NCBI RefSeq assembly: GCF_000411455.1
Contig: NZ_KE150457.1
Location: 1,700,023 to 1,764,022, forward strand
Length of the DNA stretch: 64,000 bases
Direction of reading: 5' to 3'
From: Microbacterium sp. oral taxon 186 str. F0373
GTDB lineage: Bacteria > Actinomycetota > Actinomycetes > Actinomycetales > Microbacteriaceae
Numbering within the stretch: position 1 is the first letter of the stretch; every line of letters starts with the position of its first letter. The notes under the pieces were generated by a model. That model was not told where the DNA came from and did not search any database. It was given only the letters and a program-made list of their open reading frames with translations. A program made the position numbers and the translations under genes. Positions 55,169 to 63,788 of this stretch are shown here, piece after piece.

Positions 55169-55387
55169 ATGACCACGTGGGAGTACCTCACGACCCCGCT
55201 GTTGATCCACAACACCGCCGCCATCCTCAACAACTGGGGAAAGCAGGGGTGGGAGCTCGTCCAGGTCGTCCCCGGCCCCGAAGGCGGGCTCGTGGCCTAC
55301 TTCAAGCGTCCCGCCGGTGGCGGAGCGGCCAACGCCGGTCTCGGAGCGGCCGCCGTTGCCGCCCAGCAGTTCGGAGAGGAAGCATGA
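55169..55387 (+). CDS. DUF4177-like small protein
   Basis: A 72-residue protein starting MTTWEYLTTPLLIHNTAAIL and containing NNWGKQGWELVQVVPG, the recognised core of DUF4177, then an Ala/Gly-rich tail. The short beta-alpha-beta unit is of unknown function. Its ATG has GGGAG 8 bases upstream, and its stop overlaps the RidA start (ATGA). The gene is divergent from the PBP gene, a gene order common in actinobacteria. Confidence 0.85.
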   Translation: MTTWEYLTTPLLIHNTAAILNNWGKQGWELVQVVPGPEGGLVAYFKRPAGGGAANAGLGAAAVAAQQFGEEA

Positions 55388-55851
55388 GCATCGCTGCCCG
55401 GCTGACTGAGCTCGGCATCGAGCTGCCCTCCGTGGTTCCTCCCGTCGCCTCCTACGTCCCCGCCGTCGTTCACGGCGATCTCGTCTACACCTCCGGGCAG
55501 TTGCCGATGGTGTCGGGAGCGCTGCCGGCCACCGGCAAGGTCGGCGAGGGGGACGGGCTGGTCGCGGCATCCGATGCGAAGAACCTCGCGCGCCAGAGCG
55601 CGCTGAACGCTCTCGCCGCGGCGGCGGCGGTCGTGGGTGACATCGAGCGCCTGACAGGCGTCGTGAAGGTGACGGGGTTCGTCGCGTCCGTTCCCGAGTT
55701 CACGGGTCAGCCCGGCGTCATCAACGGTGCCAGCGACGTGCTCGGCGAGATCTTCGGCGACGCCGGGCGCCACGCCCGCTCCGCGGTCGGCGTGCCGGTG
55801 CTGCCGCTGGACAGCCCCGTCGAGGTCGAGGTCGTCTTCTCCTTCGCCTGA
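55384..55851 (+). CDS. RidA family protein
   Basis: A 155-residue YjgF/YER057c/UK114 protein, which in typical members deaminates reactive enamine/imine intermediates. VYTSGQLPMVSG and GDIERLTGVVKVTGFVAS match the family, and ARSAVGVPVLPLDSPVEVEVVF ends with the usual barrel strand. RidA's arginine in the V-R-T/A motif is replaced here (ARSAVG), so deaminase activity may be altered; this belongs to the longer Rid7-like group. It is coupled to the DUF4177 gene. Confidence 0.88.
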   Translation: MSIAARLTELGIELPSVVPPVASYVPAVVHGDLVYTSGQLPMVSGALPATGKVGEGDGLVAASDAKNLARQSALNALAAAAAVVGDIERLTGVVKVTGFVASVPEFTGQPGVINGASDVLGEIFGDAGRHARSAVGVPVLPLDSPVEVEVVFSFA

Positions 55852-55914
55852 TCACCGCGCGATCGGCCGATCGGAGGAGATCGAGGCGATCTCGGCCTTC
55901 CTTCACTCCATGAT

Positions 55915-55933
55915 TTAGGTTAGCCTTACCTAA
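55915..55933. promoter_or_regulatory. DtxR/IdeR-type iron box
   Basis: TTAGGTTAGCCTTACCTAA matches the DtxR/IdeR consensus TTAGGTTAGGCTAACCTAA at 17 of 19 positions. It overlaps TAGCCT, a plausible -10 element, so Fe(II)-loaded repressor would block the promoter. Transcription would start near 55934, leading into the structured leader and the neocarzinostatin-like and HtaA genes. Iron starvation should therefore induce the operon. Confidence 0.9.
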
Positions 55934-55939
55934 GAGCTT

Positions 55940-56067
55940 GATGAGAGCCGGGGCGGCGACTGTTGGTAGCGGCAGCCGCCCCGGCACCTCATCGGCTCAC
56001 GAGCGCCCGCACGCGTGCGGGCGTTGCACCGAGTGCCGAGAGGCACTCCAACCCTAACGATTGGAGT
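55940..56067 (+). promoter_or_regulatory. Structured 5' leader of the iron-box operon (three hairpins, SD-sequestering alternative)
   Basis: Hairpin 1: GATGAG and GCCGGGGCGGC (55940-55957) pair with GCCGCCCCGGC and CTCATC (55975-55993), a 17-bp stem with a 1x2 internal loop. Hairpin 2: CGCCCGCACGCGTGCGGGCG (56004-56023), a perfect 20-bp palindrome. Hairpin 3: GAGTGCC with GGCACTC (56031-56048) and a GAGA tetraloop. ACTCCA (56045-56050) can instead pair with TGGAGT (56062-56067), which contains the ribosome site GGAG for the ATG at 56076. The two states exclude each other. A translational switch is inferred, not shown. Confidence 0.55.
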
Positions 56068-56075
56068 ACACCCTC

Positions 56076-56543
56076 ATGTCCAGCACCCTGCGAAAGCGCG
56101 CGATGGCCGCCTCGTTCGCCGGCCTCGCGCTGGCCCTCGTCGGCCTCGTCGGCGTCCCCGCGTATGCGGCGACGGGCCTCAGCCCGGCGCCGTCCGTGGA
56201 TGCCGCCGGCGCACGCTACTTCATCGACGGCGACACCACGACGACCACCGTGACCGGCCTCGCCGCCAACACCGACTACTACGTCGGTCTCTGCGCGAAC
56301 GCTTCCTACCTCTTCGGCATCCCCGCCTGCGCCGGCTTCCAGTCGGTGGCGACGGATGCCGCGGGCTCGCTGACCGCGACCGTCGTGCTGCAGAGCAACG
56401 GCGCGAACACGCACGCCAAGGCGCCCGGGCAGCCGGCGAGCGTGGACTGCACGGCGACGGACGCCTGCGCCATCAAGGTCGCCACCCACGGCAGCAACAA
56501 GCAGATCGTCGACGAGAGCGTCTCGTTCCGCGTCGAACAGTAG
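56076..56543 (+). CDS. Secreted neocarzinostatin-fold protein, iron-box operon
   Basis: A 155-residue exported protein. A signal peptide with LRKRAM, a hydrophobic core and a VPAYA-ATG cleavage site near residue 31 precedes an Ig-like domain similar to neocarzinostatin: TVTGLAANTDYYVGLCA, AGFQSVATDAAGSLTATVVL and VDCTATDACAIKVATHG. Cys73, Cys85, Cys125 and Cys131 match the two disulfides of that family. In enediyne producers this fold holds a hydrophobic chromophore. Here it is the first gene under an iron box and directly upstream of an HtaA haem protein, so it may carry haem or another hydrophobic ligand. That role is inferred. Confidence 0.82.
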   Translation: MSSTLRKRAMAASFAGLALALVGLVGVPAYAATGLSPAPSVDAAGARYFIDGDTTTTTVTGLAANTDYYVGLCANASYLFGIPACAGFQSVATDAAGSLTATVVLQSNGANTHAKAPGQPASVDCTATDACAIKVATHGSNKQIVDESVSFRVEQ

Positions 56544-56560
56544 CCGACGCCCGACCTTCG

Positions 56561-56590
56561 CGGGTGGGGTCGATCGCTCGACCCCACCCG
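56561..56590 (+). terminator. Strong intercistronic hairpin (attenuator candidate)
   Basis: CGGGTGGGGTCGA (56561-56573) pairs perfectly with TCGACCCCACCCG (56578-56590) around a TCGC tetraloop, 18 bases after the neocarzinostatin-like stop. No T-run follows. It could terminate partly or stabilise the upstream message, so that the small secreted protein is made in excess of the large HtaA protein. Confidence 0.65.
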
Positions 56591-56657
56591 CCGATCCGCG
56601 CGTCGTCACGTCGTCGCGGCATCCGACAGCTTTCACACCCGACCGAGGTATTCCCGC

Positions 56658-59600
56658 ATGTCCGCGCTCCGCCGCATCCCCGTCTTCGCCGCCGTCCTCG
56701 CCCTCATCGCCGGGCTTCTCTCCGTGCTCGCGCCCTCGCCCGCCGTCGCCGCGACGACCGACATCACCTCCGGAACCGTCCACTGGGGCGTCAAGGAGTC
56801 CTGGCGCAACTACATCGGTTCGGGTGTCATCATGACCGGCGGCGTCACCCGCGCCGACGACGGTGCTTTCGACTTCCCCGTCGCCGAGGGCGCGTTCGAC
56901 GACGCCGGCAACGCGCTCACGCTCCGCCTCGCGGGCACGGTGCGGTTCGCGGCCTACTGCGACGACGCATCCGCGTTCACCGGCTGCCTGCTGGACTCGA
57001 CGTTCTCGAACCTGCGTCTCGTCCTCACCGCCGAGCGCCAGGAGATCCGCGGCGACTACGACGGCATCTCCCGCGACACCCCCGGCGGCGCGATCACCCA
57101 CTACGGCGATGTCGTGATCGCGACGGTCGATGCCCTCGGCGCGACGCCGACCACGGAGGGCGGCGCCACGACCTGGCCGGCCCTGCCCACGGTCGCGGGC
57201 GACGGATTCCCCCTGTACCCCGTCGGCACCACGATGGACCCGGTGTCGCTGACCTACACCGGTCCCGGCGGCGCTCCCGACCTCGGCGAGCACTGGAGCA
57301 CGCCCGGTGCGCCCGCGTTCACCGCGGGTGCGACGTGGGTGGGCGCCGCCGACCCGGCCAGCCGCGACGTCCTCGTCGGTGCGCACGCCGTACACCTGGT
57401 GGAGCGCGCCGGAACGACCGCGACCAGCATCAGTGTGCGGGCCCTCGACCCCGCGACGCTCGCGCCCGTCGCCGTGACGCAGATCGCACTGGCGGCATCG
57501 GCGACATACGCGGTCGTCAACGACCCGGCATCCGACCGCGTGTTCGTCCTGACCCAGGTGCGGACGAACGTCGGCGGCGTGCGCGGCGGCGACGCGACCC
57601 TCACCGCGCTCACCCTGAGCGGGGACCACTACGACGCCGCCGTCGTCGGAACCATCACCGGCAGCGCGTACACCCTCAACGCGATGGCGTGGAACCCGGT
57701 GGCCGGTGAGGTCGCCATCGTCACCCAGACCCGAGGCACCGCGGCCGAGCGGTTCACCCTCACCCGTTCCGCCGGCGGCGACGGGGCGCTCTCGTCCGTT
57801 CCCATCGTGCTGCCCGCGTCGCTGACGACCGCGCAGCGTGCGGCCGCGCTGTTCGGCGCGAACACGGCGAAGGCGGGCGGCGCGCTCATCGCGCTCCGCG
57901 ACGGCAGCTACCTCGCCGTCGGCGGCCTCGCCGACGGCAGGCCGCTGCCCGCGCGCCATCTCGTCGCGGCGTCGGGGTCGGCCGCGGTGTCGCTCGTGGA
58001 CGGCAGCGTCCCGACGGTCCAGCCGTATGCCGCGGAGTGGAACCAGTACTTCGCGTACGAACTCGCGACCCGCGCCGCGGACGGGGGCGTGCTCCTGTAC
58101 GGCGCCAACTGGACGGGCGTGGTCGGCTATCTCGACGTCGTCGACGGGACGCCGCGCATGCTGGCGAACGACGTGGCCCTCGGCATCCAGGGGTACGCCG
58201 ATCAGGCGGGCTCCGACCCCGCCCACGGGCTCGACTACGTGCTCAGCCAGACCTCCACCGCCATCGACGTGCTGCGCGAGCACCGTCTGATCTCGAGCAT
58301 CCCGATCGCCGGCTACGCCCGCGACGCGCTCAGCCGCGACGTGTTCGCCGTGCTGCCGGACGGCGCCGTCATCGTGCGGGTGACCGATGCCGCGACCTCG
58401 CGGCGCGCGATCCAGCGCCTCGATCTCGTCGGCACCGCCCCGGTCGTCACCGCCGACCCCGCGGACCGGACGCTCACGCTGCCCGCGGGCACCGCGGCGG
58501 CTCCGATCGCCTTCCAGGCCACCGGCTCCGGACAGGTGCAGTGGCAGCTGCGGCCCGCGGGGGCCACGCGCTTCAGCGACATCCCCGGCGAGACCGCGCC
58601 GCTGCTCGCTCTGAACGCCACCGTGAACACCGACGGCACCCAGGTGCGTGCCGTGTTCACGACGGCCGGTGGCCGCGTGGCCAGCGCGGTGGCGACGATC
58701 CGGGTGACGACGGCGCCGATCATCGAGGCCCAGCCGACCGCGACGAGCGTCTACGCGGGCCAGCCTTACGAGTTCTCCGTTCTGGCGACCGGGAACCCCG
58801 CGCCGACGGTGACATGGCAGCGCAGGACGGGCGACGGGTGGACGGATGTCGTCGAAGGGGTGGACGGCACGCGCCTGCGGATCGCCGCCGCCGCGGCGAG
58901 CGACGACGGCGCGGTCTACCGCGCCCGACTGACGAACAGCGTCGACACCGTCTACAGCGCGGAGGCGAGCGTCACCGTGCGCGAGCGCCCCACCGTTCCC
59001 GAGACGACCACCTACTCCGGGGTCGCCCTCGAGTGGACGGGCGCTCCGGAGTGGCAGCACCGTCCGCCGAACGGCAGCACCGCGAACTACTTCTCTGCCG
59101 GCGTCTCCGACGGCACCGCGACGACCTACCGCGCGTCCGCCGACGGCATCGAGATCCTGCAGCGGGCGTCCGACGGCGCGAGCACCGCAGCGACCTGGGA
59201 CACCCGCGGGGCGCACGTCGGCGCGGGCGGGCAGGCCGCTCAGGTCATGCGGTTCACCGGCGGCACGGCGGTGATCGAGGCGGGCGGGGCCACCACCATC
59301 GCCTGGCCGGGGACGGCGAGCGTCAACTTCTACGACGGTCTCGTTCCGTTCACGCTGACCGCACCGCGGCTGGCCGTCGCGGCAGACGGTACCGGCACCC
59401 TGACCGCCGACCTGTCCGGCTACGCGGGGGACATGGCGAACCCCGACAAGCCCAAGGAGGCGGTCGCCGCGCGCCAGGGCGTGACCGTCGCGACGTTCCG
59501 CGGTGTCGTGGTCGACCCGCAGCGCGGCATCGTCGTCACCCCCGACTTCGCGGGCGTCGAGATCGATCCTCGCGGCGGGACCGCCCAGGTGCGGACGGGA

Positions 59601-61400
59601 TCTGGATGGGGAGCGTGGCCGCAGTCGTTCGTCGACTTCCACACGACGACGCATCTGGCGGCGTACTTCTACTCCACCGGCGGATCGATGGATGCCGCGA
59701 AGCGCCCGGCACCGTTCGCGGTCGGGTTCTCGGGCGCCGGCATCCCCAGCACGCCCGTGACGCCCGAGACGCCGGTGGTGACCCCGCCGGTCGTCGCGCC
59801 GAGCGCGCCGACCACGGTCGTCGCGGCGCGCGAGGGCGCGCTGCTGTGGGGCGTGAAGAGCTCGTTCCGCAGCTACATCACCGGGCCGATCGCGAAGGGG
59901 GCCATTGCGGTGTCCGGCGGCGCGAGCGCGGAGGACGGCCTCTTCCGCTTCGGCCAGACCGCCAGCGCCCTGACCGACGGGCGCGGCACCGCCAGCTACG
60001 GCGGATCCGTCCGCTTCACCGGCCACGCCGGGGTGCTGGATCTGACGTTCTCCGATCCGCAGGTGCGGATCGACTCCGCCTCGAGCGCGGCCCTCATCGT
60101 GAGCGTCGGGGGTCGGCGCACCGAACTGGCCGCGCTCGACCTGTCGGCCGGCACGCGCAGCGACGCGGAGGGCGCGATCGCCTACTCGTCGGTGCCGGCG
60201 ACCCTCACCGCGTCCGGCGCGGGCGTGTTCTCCTACGGCTCGTCGCAGTTCTACGCACCCGGCACGGCGATGGATGCCGTCACGTTCGTCGTCGGCGCGG
60301 ATGCCGCCGCCGGCACCGGCGGACAGGCGCGCACGGTCGCGGCGGCCAGCGCCGTCGCCGCGTGGGCGCCACCGGCCGACCCGCCGTCCCGGACCGGGCT
60401 GACGATCGACGCGAAGTATGCCGCGGGCGTGCCCGCCGGTGGCGAGATCTCGGCGTCGGGCGCTGGGTTCGCGCCGGGCGAGACCGACATCAAAGTCGTC
60501 GTGTACTCGACGCCGGTCATCCTCGAGCAGGCGCTCACGGCCGATGCCGACGGTGTCGCGACGTGGCGCGGACTGCTGCCGGCGACGCTGTCGCCGGGGG
60601 AGCACACGCTCACGTTCCAGGGCAAGGACCTCGCGCTCGGCGCGCCGATCACGGTGTTCGCGCCCCTGCCCGTGAGCGGCTGCACCGTGCAGGATGCGTC
60701 GATCGACTGGGGGTTCAAGGAGTCGTTCCGCTCCTACATCTCCGGTTCGATCGCGCACGGCACGTGGGAGGTTTCCGACGGCGCCGCCTACACGACCCCG
60801 GTGTTCCAGTGGCGCGGCGGAACGGGCACCGCCGAGCTCACGGCCATGACCGGACAGGTCGACTTCGCCGGAACGGTGACCTTCACCGGCCACGACGGAC
60901 TGCTGCGGACCACCGTCGGAAGCCCCCGCATCCGTCTCGTCGACGACGCGCACGCGCAGCTGCTGCTCGACGTGTCGGGGGTGACGATGGAGGACGCGCT
61001 CGCCGGGAGCACCGACAACGTCGTCACCGTCAGCGCTGTGCCGTTCGTCGACATCGATCTCGCACAGGCTGAGCTCACGCGCGATGGCAGCACGCTCACC
61101 GTCACGGGTGCTCCCACGGCGATCACGGCCCAGGGCTCCACGGCGTTTCCGAACTACCCCGCGGGCACCGCGTTCGACCCGATCGCCTTCTCCATCACGG
61201 TCACCGACTGCGCCGCGCAGGCGCTCCCCGGCGACGGCGAGGTCTCGGCCTCCGGCACCTCCGTGGACGCCGCGGGGTCGGCGATGCCGGTGTGGGGATG
61301 GGCGCTGATCGGCGCCGTGGCGCTGCTGTTCGCGGCCGGGGGATCGGTCGTCACCAGCGTGGTGTCGCGGCGGCGGAAGGGCGCGGAGGCGTTGCGATGA
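56658..61400 (+). CDS. Large HtaA-domain haem-binding surface protein
   Basis: A 1580-residue exported protein. Signal peptide to about residue 32. HtaA domain 1 (about 39-200; WGVKESWRNY, Tyr52). A region of about 380 residues with repeated beta strands, propeller-like. Two Ig-like domains (about 593-682 and 685-774). A divergent HtaA-like domain (about 785-1026; Tyr811). HtaA 3 (about 1059-1215; WGVKSSFRSY, Tyr1073, His1123). A beta domain (1247-1335). HtaA 4 (about 1348-1519; WGFKESFRSY, Tyr1360, His1412). A C-terminal membrane helix and RRRKG tail anchor it. HtaA domains bind haem through such Tyr and His residues in Corynebacterium. It lies in the iron-box operon. Confidence 0.9.
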   Translation: MSALRRIPVFAAVLALIAGLLSVLAPSPAVAATTDITSGTVHWGVKESWRNYIGSGVIMTGGVTRADDGAFDFPVAEGAFDDAGNALTLRLAGTVRFAAYCDDASAFTGCLLDSTFSNLRLVLTAERQEIRGDYDGISRDTPGGAITHYGDVVIATVDALGATPTTEGGATTWPALPTVAGDGFPLYPVGTTMDPVSLTYTGPGGAPDLGEHWSTPGAPAFTAGATWVGAADPASRDVLVGAHAVHLVERAGTTATSISVRALDPATLAPVAVTQIALAASATYAVVNDPASDRVFVLTQVRTNVGGVRGGDATLTALTLSGDHYDAAVVGTITGSAYTLNAMAWNPVAGEVAIVTQTRGTAAERFTLTRSAGGDGALSSVPIVLPASLTTAQRAAALFGANTAKAGGALIALRDGSYLAVGGLADGRPLPARHLVAASGSAAVSLVDGSVPTVQPYAAEWNQYFAYELATRAADGGVLLYGANWTGVVGYLDVVDGTPRMLANDVALGIQGYADQAGSDPAHGLDYVLSQTSTAIDVLREHRLISSIPIAGYARDALSRDVFAVLPDGAVIVRVTDAATSRRAIQRLDLVGTAPVVTADPADRTLTLPAGTAAAPIAFQATGSGQVQWQLRPAGATRFSDIPGETAPLLALNATVNTDGTQVRAVFTTAGGRVASAVATIRVTTAPIIEAQPTATSVYAGQPYEFSVLATGNPAPTVTWQRRTGDGWTDVVEGVDGTRLRIAAAAASDDGAVYRARLTNSVDTVYSAEASVTVRERPTVPETTTYSGVALEWTGAPEWQHRPPNGSTANYFSAGVSDGTATTYRASADGIEILQRASDGASTAATWDTRGAHVGAGGQAAQVMRFTGGTAVIEAGGATTIAWPGTASVNFYDGLVPFTLTAPRLAVAADGTGTLTADLSGYAGDMANPDKPKEAVAARQGVTVATFRGVVVDPQRGIVVTPDFAGVEIDPRGGTAQVRTGSGWGAWPQSFVDFHTTTHLAAYFYSTGGSMDAAKRPAPFAVGFSGAGIPSTPVTPETPVVTPPVVAPSAPTTVVAAREGALLWGVKSSFRSYITGPIAKGAIAVSGGASAEDGLFRFGQTASALTDGRGTASYGGSVRFTGHAGVLDLTFSDPQVRIDSASSAALIVSVGGRRTELAALDLSAGTRSDAEGAIAYSSVPATLTASGAGVFSYGSSQFYAPGTAMDAVTFVVGADAAAGTGGQARTVAAASAVAAWAPPADPPSRTGLTIDAKYAAGVPAGGEISASGAGFAPGETDIKVVVYSTPVILEQALTADADGVATWRGLLPATLSPGEHTLTFQGKDLALGAPITVFAPLPVSGCTVQDASIDWGFKESFRSYISGSIAHGTWEVSDGAAYTTPVFQWRGGTGTAELTAMTGQVDFAGTVTFTGHDGLLRTTVGSPRIRLVDDAHAQLLLDVSGVTMEDALAGSTDNVVTVSAVPFVDIDLAQAELTRDGSTLTVTGAPTAITAQGSTAFPNYPAGTAFDPIAFSITVTDCAAQALPGDGEVSASGTSVDAAGSAMPVWGWALIGAVALLFAAGGSVVTSVVSRRRKGAEALR

Positions 61401-61427
61401 CGCGCGGGCGACGACAGAGTGGATGTC

Positions 61428-61799
61428 ATGCCGATCCTCGCTCTCCTCGTCTTCGTGATCATGGTGCTGGCGCTGATCGACGCGATCACGCGCCGTGACG
61501 ACCAGGTGCGCCACCTGCCCAAGTTCGCCTGGATCGTCTTCATCGTCCTGCTGCCGCTCGTCGGCTCGATCCTCTGGTTCGCCCTCGGACGTGAGTGGGC
61601 GCCGGCGCCGGAGGCCATGAGCTTCGGCGACCCGCGACGGTGGTCGCGCGAGCCCGAGCCGGATGCCGCGCCATCCCGCCCGCGGGACACGCGCAGCACC
61701 GAGCAGCAGCTCGCGGACCTGGAGCGCGAGGAGCACGCGGCCCGGCTCGAGGCGGAGATCCGCCGTCGCCGGACCGCGCAGGAAGGCGGTGGCGACTGA
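61428..61799 (+). CDS. PLDc_N domain membrane protein
   Basis: A 123-residue protein with two membrane helices at the N-terminus (about 3-20 and 33-55) matching the phospholipase D N-terminal (PLDc_N) domain: LLVFVIMVLALIDAI, LPKFAWIVFIVLLPLVGSILWF. No HKD phosphodiesterase domain follows. The C-terminal half is charged and probably helical (QQLADLEREEHAARLEAEIRRRR), a possible coiled coil. ATG 61428 is chosen over a GTG at 61419. It follows the HtaA gene by 27 bp but its link to haem use is unclear. Confidence 0.8.
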   Translation: MPILALLVFVIMVLALIDAITRRDDQVRHLPKFAWIVFIVLLPLVGSILWFALGREWAPAPEAMSFGDPRRWSREPEPDAAPSRPRDTRSTEQQLADLEREEHAARLEAEIRRRRTAQEGGGD

Positions 61800-61817
61800 C
61801 CCCGTCGGCCGCCAGCG

Positions 61818-63788
61818 CTACTTCTTCGTGATCTTCGACTGGATCGTGGACATGACCATGGTGTCGGCCAGCGTCGTCGTGTCGCCGACCTCCCGACCCT
61901 CGGCGACGTCGCGCAGGAGCCGTCGCATGATCTTGCCCGAGCGGGTCTTGGGCAGCTCGGTCACGATGTAGACGTCGCGCGGGCGGGCGATCGGGCCGAT
62001 CTGCTCGCCGACCCATCGGCGGAGGATGTCGACGATGCCGTCGACGTCGTGAGCCTTGAGGAACGACTCCTTCAGCACGCAGAACGCGACCACCGCTTGG
62101 CCAGTCGTCTCGTCGGCGGCACCGACCACCGCGGCCTCGGCGACGGCCTCGTTGCCGACGAGCGCCGACTCGATCTCCGTTGTCGACAGACGGTGCCCCG
62201 ACACGTTCATCACGTCGTCGACCCGGCCGAGGAACCAGACGTCGCCGTCCTCGTCCAGGCGCGCGCCGTCACCGGCGAAGTAGAAGCCCTTGTCGTGGAA
62301 CTTCTCCCAGTAGGTCTCGACGAAGCGCTCCGGATCGCCCCAGATGCCGCGCAGCATCGACGGCCAGGGCTGGGTGATGACGAGCAGCCCTCCGTTGCCG
62401 TTGCCGACGTGCGTGCCTTCATCGTCGACCACGTCGATGCCGATGCCGGGAAGCGGCACCTGAGCCGATCCCGGCTTGGTCTCGGTGACACCGGGCAGTG
62501 CGGACACCATGATCGCGCCCGTCTCGGTCTGCCACCACGTGTCGACGATGGGGGCAGTCTCGCCGCCGATGATCGATCGGTACCACATCCACGCCTCGGG
62601 GTTGATGGGCTCGCCCACCGAACCGAGCAGACGGAGCGAGGACAGATCGAACTTCTGCGGGATCTCGCGACCCAGCTTCATGAACGAGCGGATCGCCGTG
62701 GGGGCGGTGTACAGGATCGTGACGCCGTACTTCTCCACCAGTTCCCACCACCGGCCCGGATGGGGGGTGTCGGGCGTGCCTTCGTAGAGCACCTGGGTGG
62801 CGCCGTTGGCCAGCGGGCCGTAGGTGACGTAGGAGTGTCCGGTGATCCAGCCGATGTCTGCCGTGCACCAGAACACGTCGGATGCCGGGTGAAGGTCATG
62901 CACCACACGGTTCGTGAATGCCGCCTGCGTCAGATAGCCGCCCGAGGTGTGCAGAATGCCCTTGGGCTTTCCTGTCGTTCCCGAGGTGTAGAGGATGAAC
63001 AGGGGGTTCTCCGCCGGGAAGGGCCGAGCCTCGTGCTCGCTGGATGCCGCGGCCACCGCCTCGTGCCACCAGATGTCGCGGCCCTCGGTCCACGAGATGT
63101 CGTTCTCGGTGCGGCGCACGACCAGCACATGCTCTACGCTCTCCTGCGGTCCGGCACCGCGGTCTCCCAGCGCCTGATCGACGGCCGGCTTGAGAGGCGA
63201 TACGCGTCCCTTGCGGTAGCCGCCGTCCGCGGTGATGACGAGCTTCGCTCCCGCGTCGTCGATACGCGAGCGCAGGCTGTCGGCCGAGAAGCCCCCGAAG
63301 ATCACGGAGTGGATGGCGCCGATCCGGGCGACGGCGAGCATGGCGGCAATCGCCTCGGGAATCATCGGCAGGTAGATGGCCACGCGGTCTCCCACGCCGA
63401 TGCCGAGCTCTTCGAGCACGTTCGCGGTCCGCTTGACCTCCTCGGTCAGCTCCGCGTAGGTGATGCGTCGCTCGTCGCCGGGCTCGCCCTCCCACAGCAG
63501 CGCGACCCGGTCTCCGTTGCCGGCCGCGACGTGGCGATCGAGGCAGTTGTAGGCCACATTGAGCTCGCCGTCCGCGAACCACCGCGCGAAGGGCGGGTTG
63601 GTCCAGTCGAGCACCTGGGTGAACGGGGTGTGCCAGTGCAGGCTGCGAGCCTGCTCGGCCCAGAAGCCGTCGCGATCGGCATCCGCCTGCGCGTAGAGAT
63701 CGGCGGTGGCGACGGCATCCGCGGCGAACTCAGGGGAGGGGGCGAACCGTCGGGTCTCATTCAGCAGGTGGTCGATCTGGCTGCTCAT
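61818..63788 (-). CDS. acs: Acetate--CoA ligase
   Basis: A 656-residue AMP-forming acetyl-CoA synthetase. The ATP/AMP-binding loop is ILYTSGTTGKPKG, with ADIGWITGHSYVTYGPL, DTWWQTETGAIM and GRVDDVMNVSGHRLSTTEIESAL as the ANL-family motifs; LPKTRSGKIMRRLLRDV holds the conserved C-domain Lys that is acetylated in homologues. AAAGGAG is about 8 bases before the ATG at 63788. It activates acetate at low concentration, complementing pta-ackA. Reads toward the PLDc_N gene. Confidence 0.97.
   Translation of the reverse strand: MSSQIDHLLNETRRFAPSPEFAADAVATADLYAQADADRDGFWAEQARSLHWHTPFTQVLDWTNPPFARWFADGELNVAYNCLDRHVAAGNGDRVALLWEGEPGDERRITYAELTEEVKRTANVLEELGIGVGDRVAIYLPMIPEAIAAMLAVARIGAIHSVIFGGFSADSLRSRIDDAGAKLVITADGGYRKGRVSPLKPAVDQALGDRGAGPQESVEHVLVVRRTENDISWTEGRDIWWHEAVAAASSEHEARPFPAENPLFILYTSGTTGKPKGILHTSGGYLTQAAFTNRVVHDLHPASDVFWCTADIGWITGHSYVTYGPLANGATQVLYEGTPDTPHPGRWWELVEKYGVTILYTAPTAIRSFMKLGREIPQKFDLSSLRLLGSVGEPINPEAWMWYRSIIGGETAPIVDTWWQTETGAIMVSALPGVTETKPGSAQVPLPGIGIDVVDDEGTHVGNGNGGLLVITQPWPSMLRGIWGDPERFVETYWEKFHDKGFYFAGDGARLDEDGDVWFLGRVDDVMNVSGHRLSTTEIESALVGNEAVAEAAVVGAADETTGQAVVAFCVLKESFLKAHDVDGIVDILRRWVGEQIGPIARPRDVYIVTELPKTRSGKIMRRLLRDVAEGREVGDTTTLADTMVMSTIQSKITKK

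Noticed and set aside
53126..55387. A 753-codon plus-strand frame ending in the DUF4177 protein
   Set aside because: Most of it is antisense to the PBP gene; only the last 72 codons, with their own ATG and ribosome site, are a credible gene.
55989..61736. A 1915-codon open frame on the minus strand opposite the HtaA gene
   Set aside because: It is a by-product of high GC on the opposite strand; the composition is Arg/Gly/Asp-rich low-complexity sequence with no domain, and the plus-strand gene has clear domains and a signal peptide.
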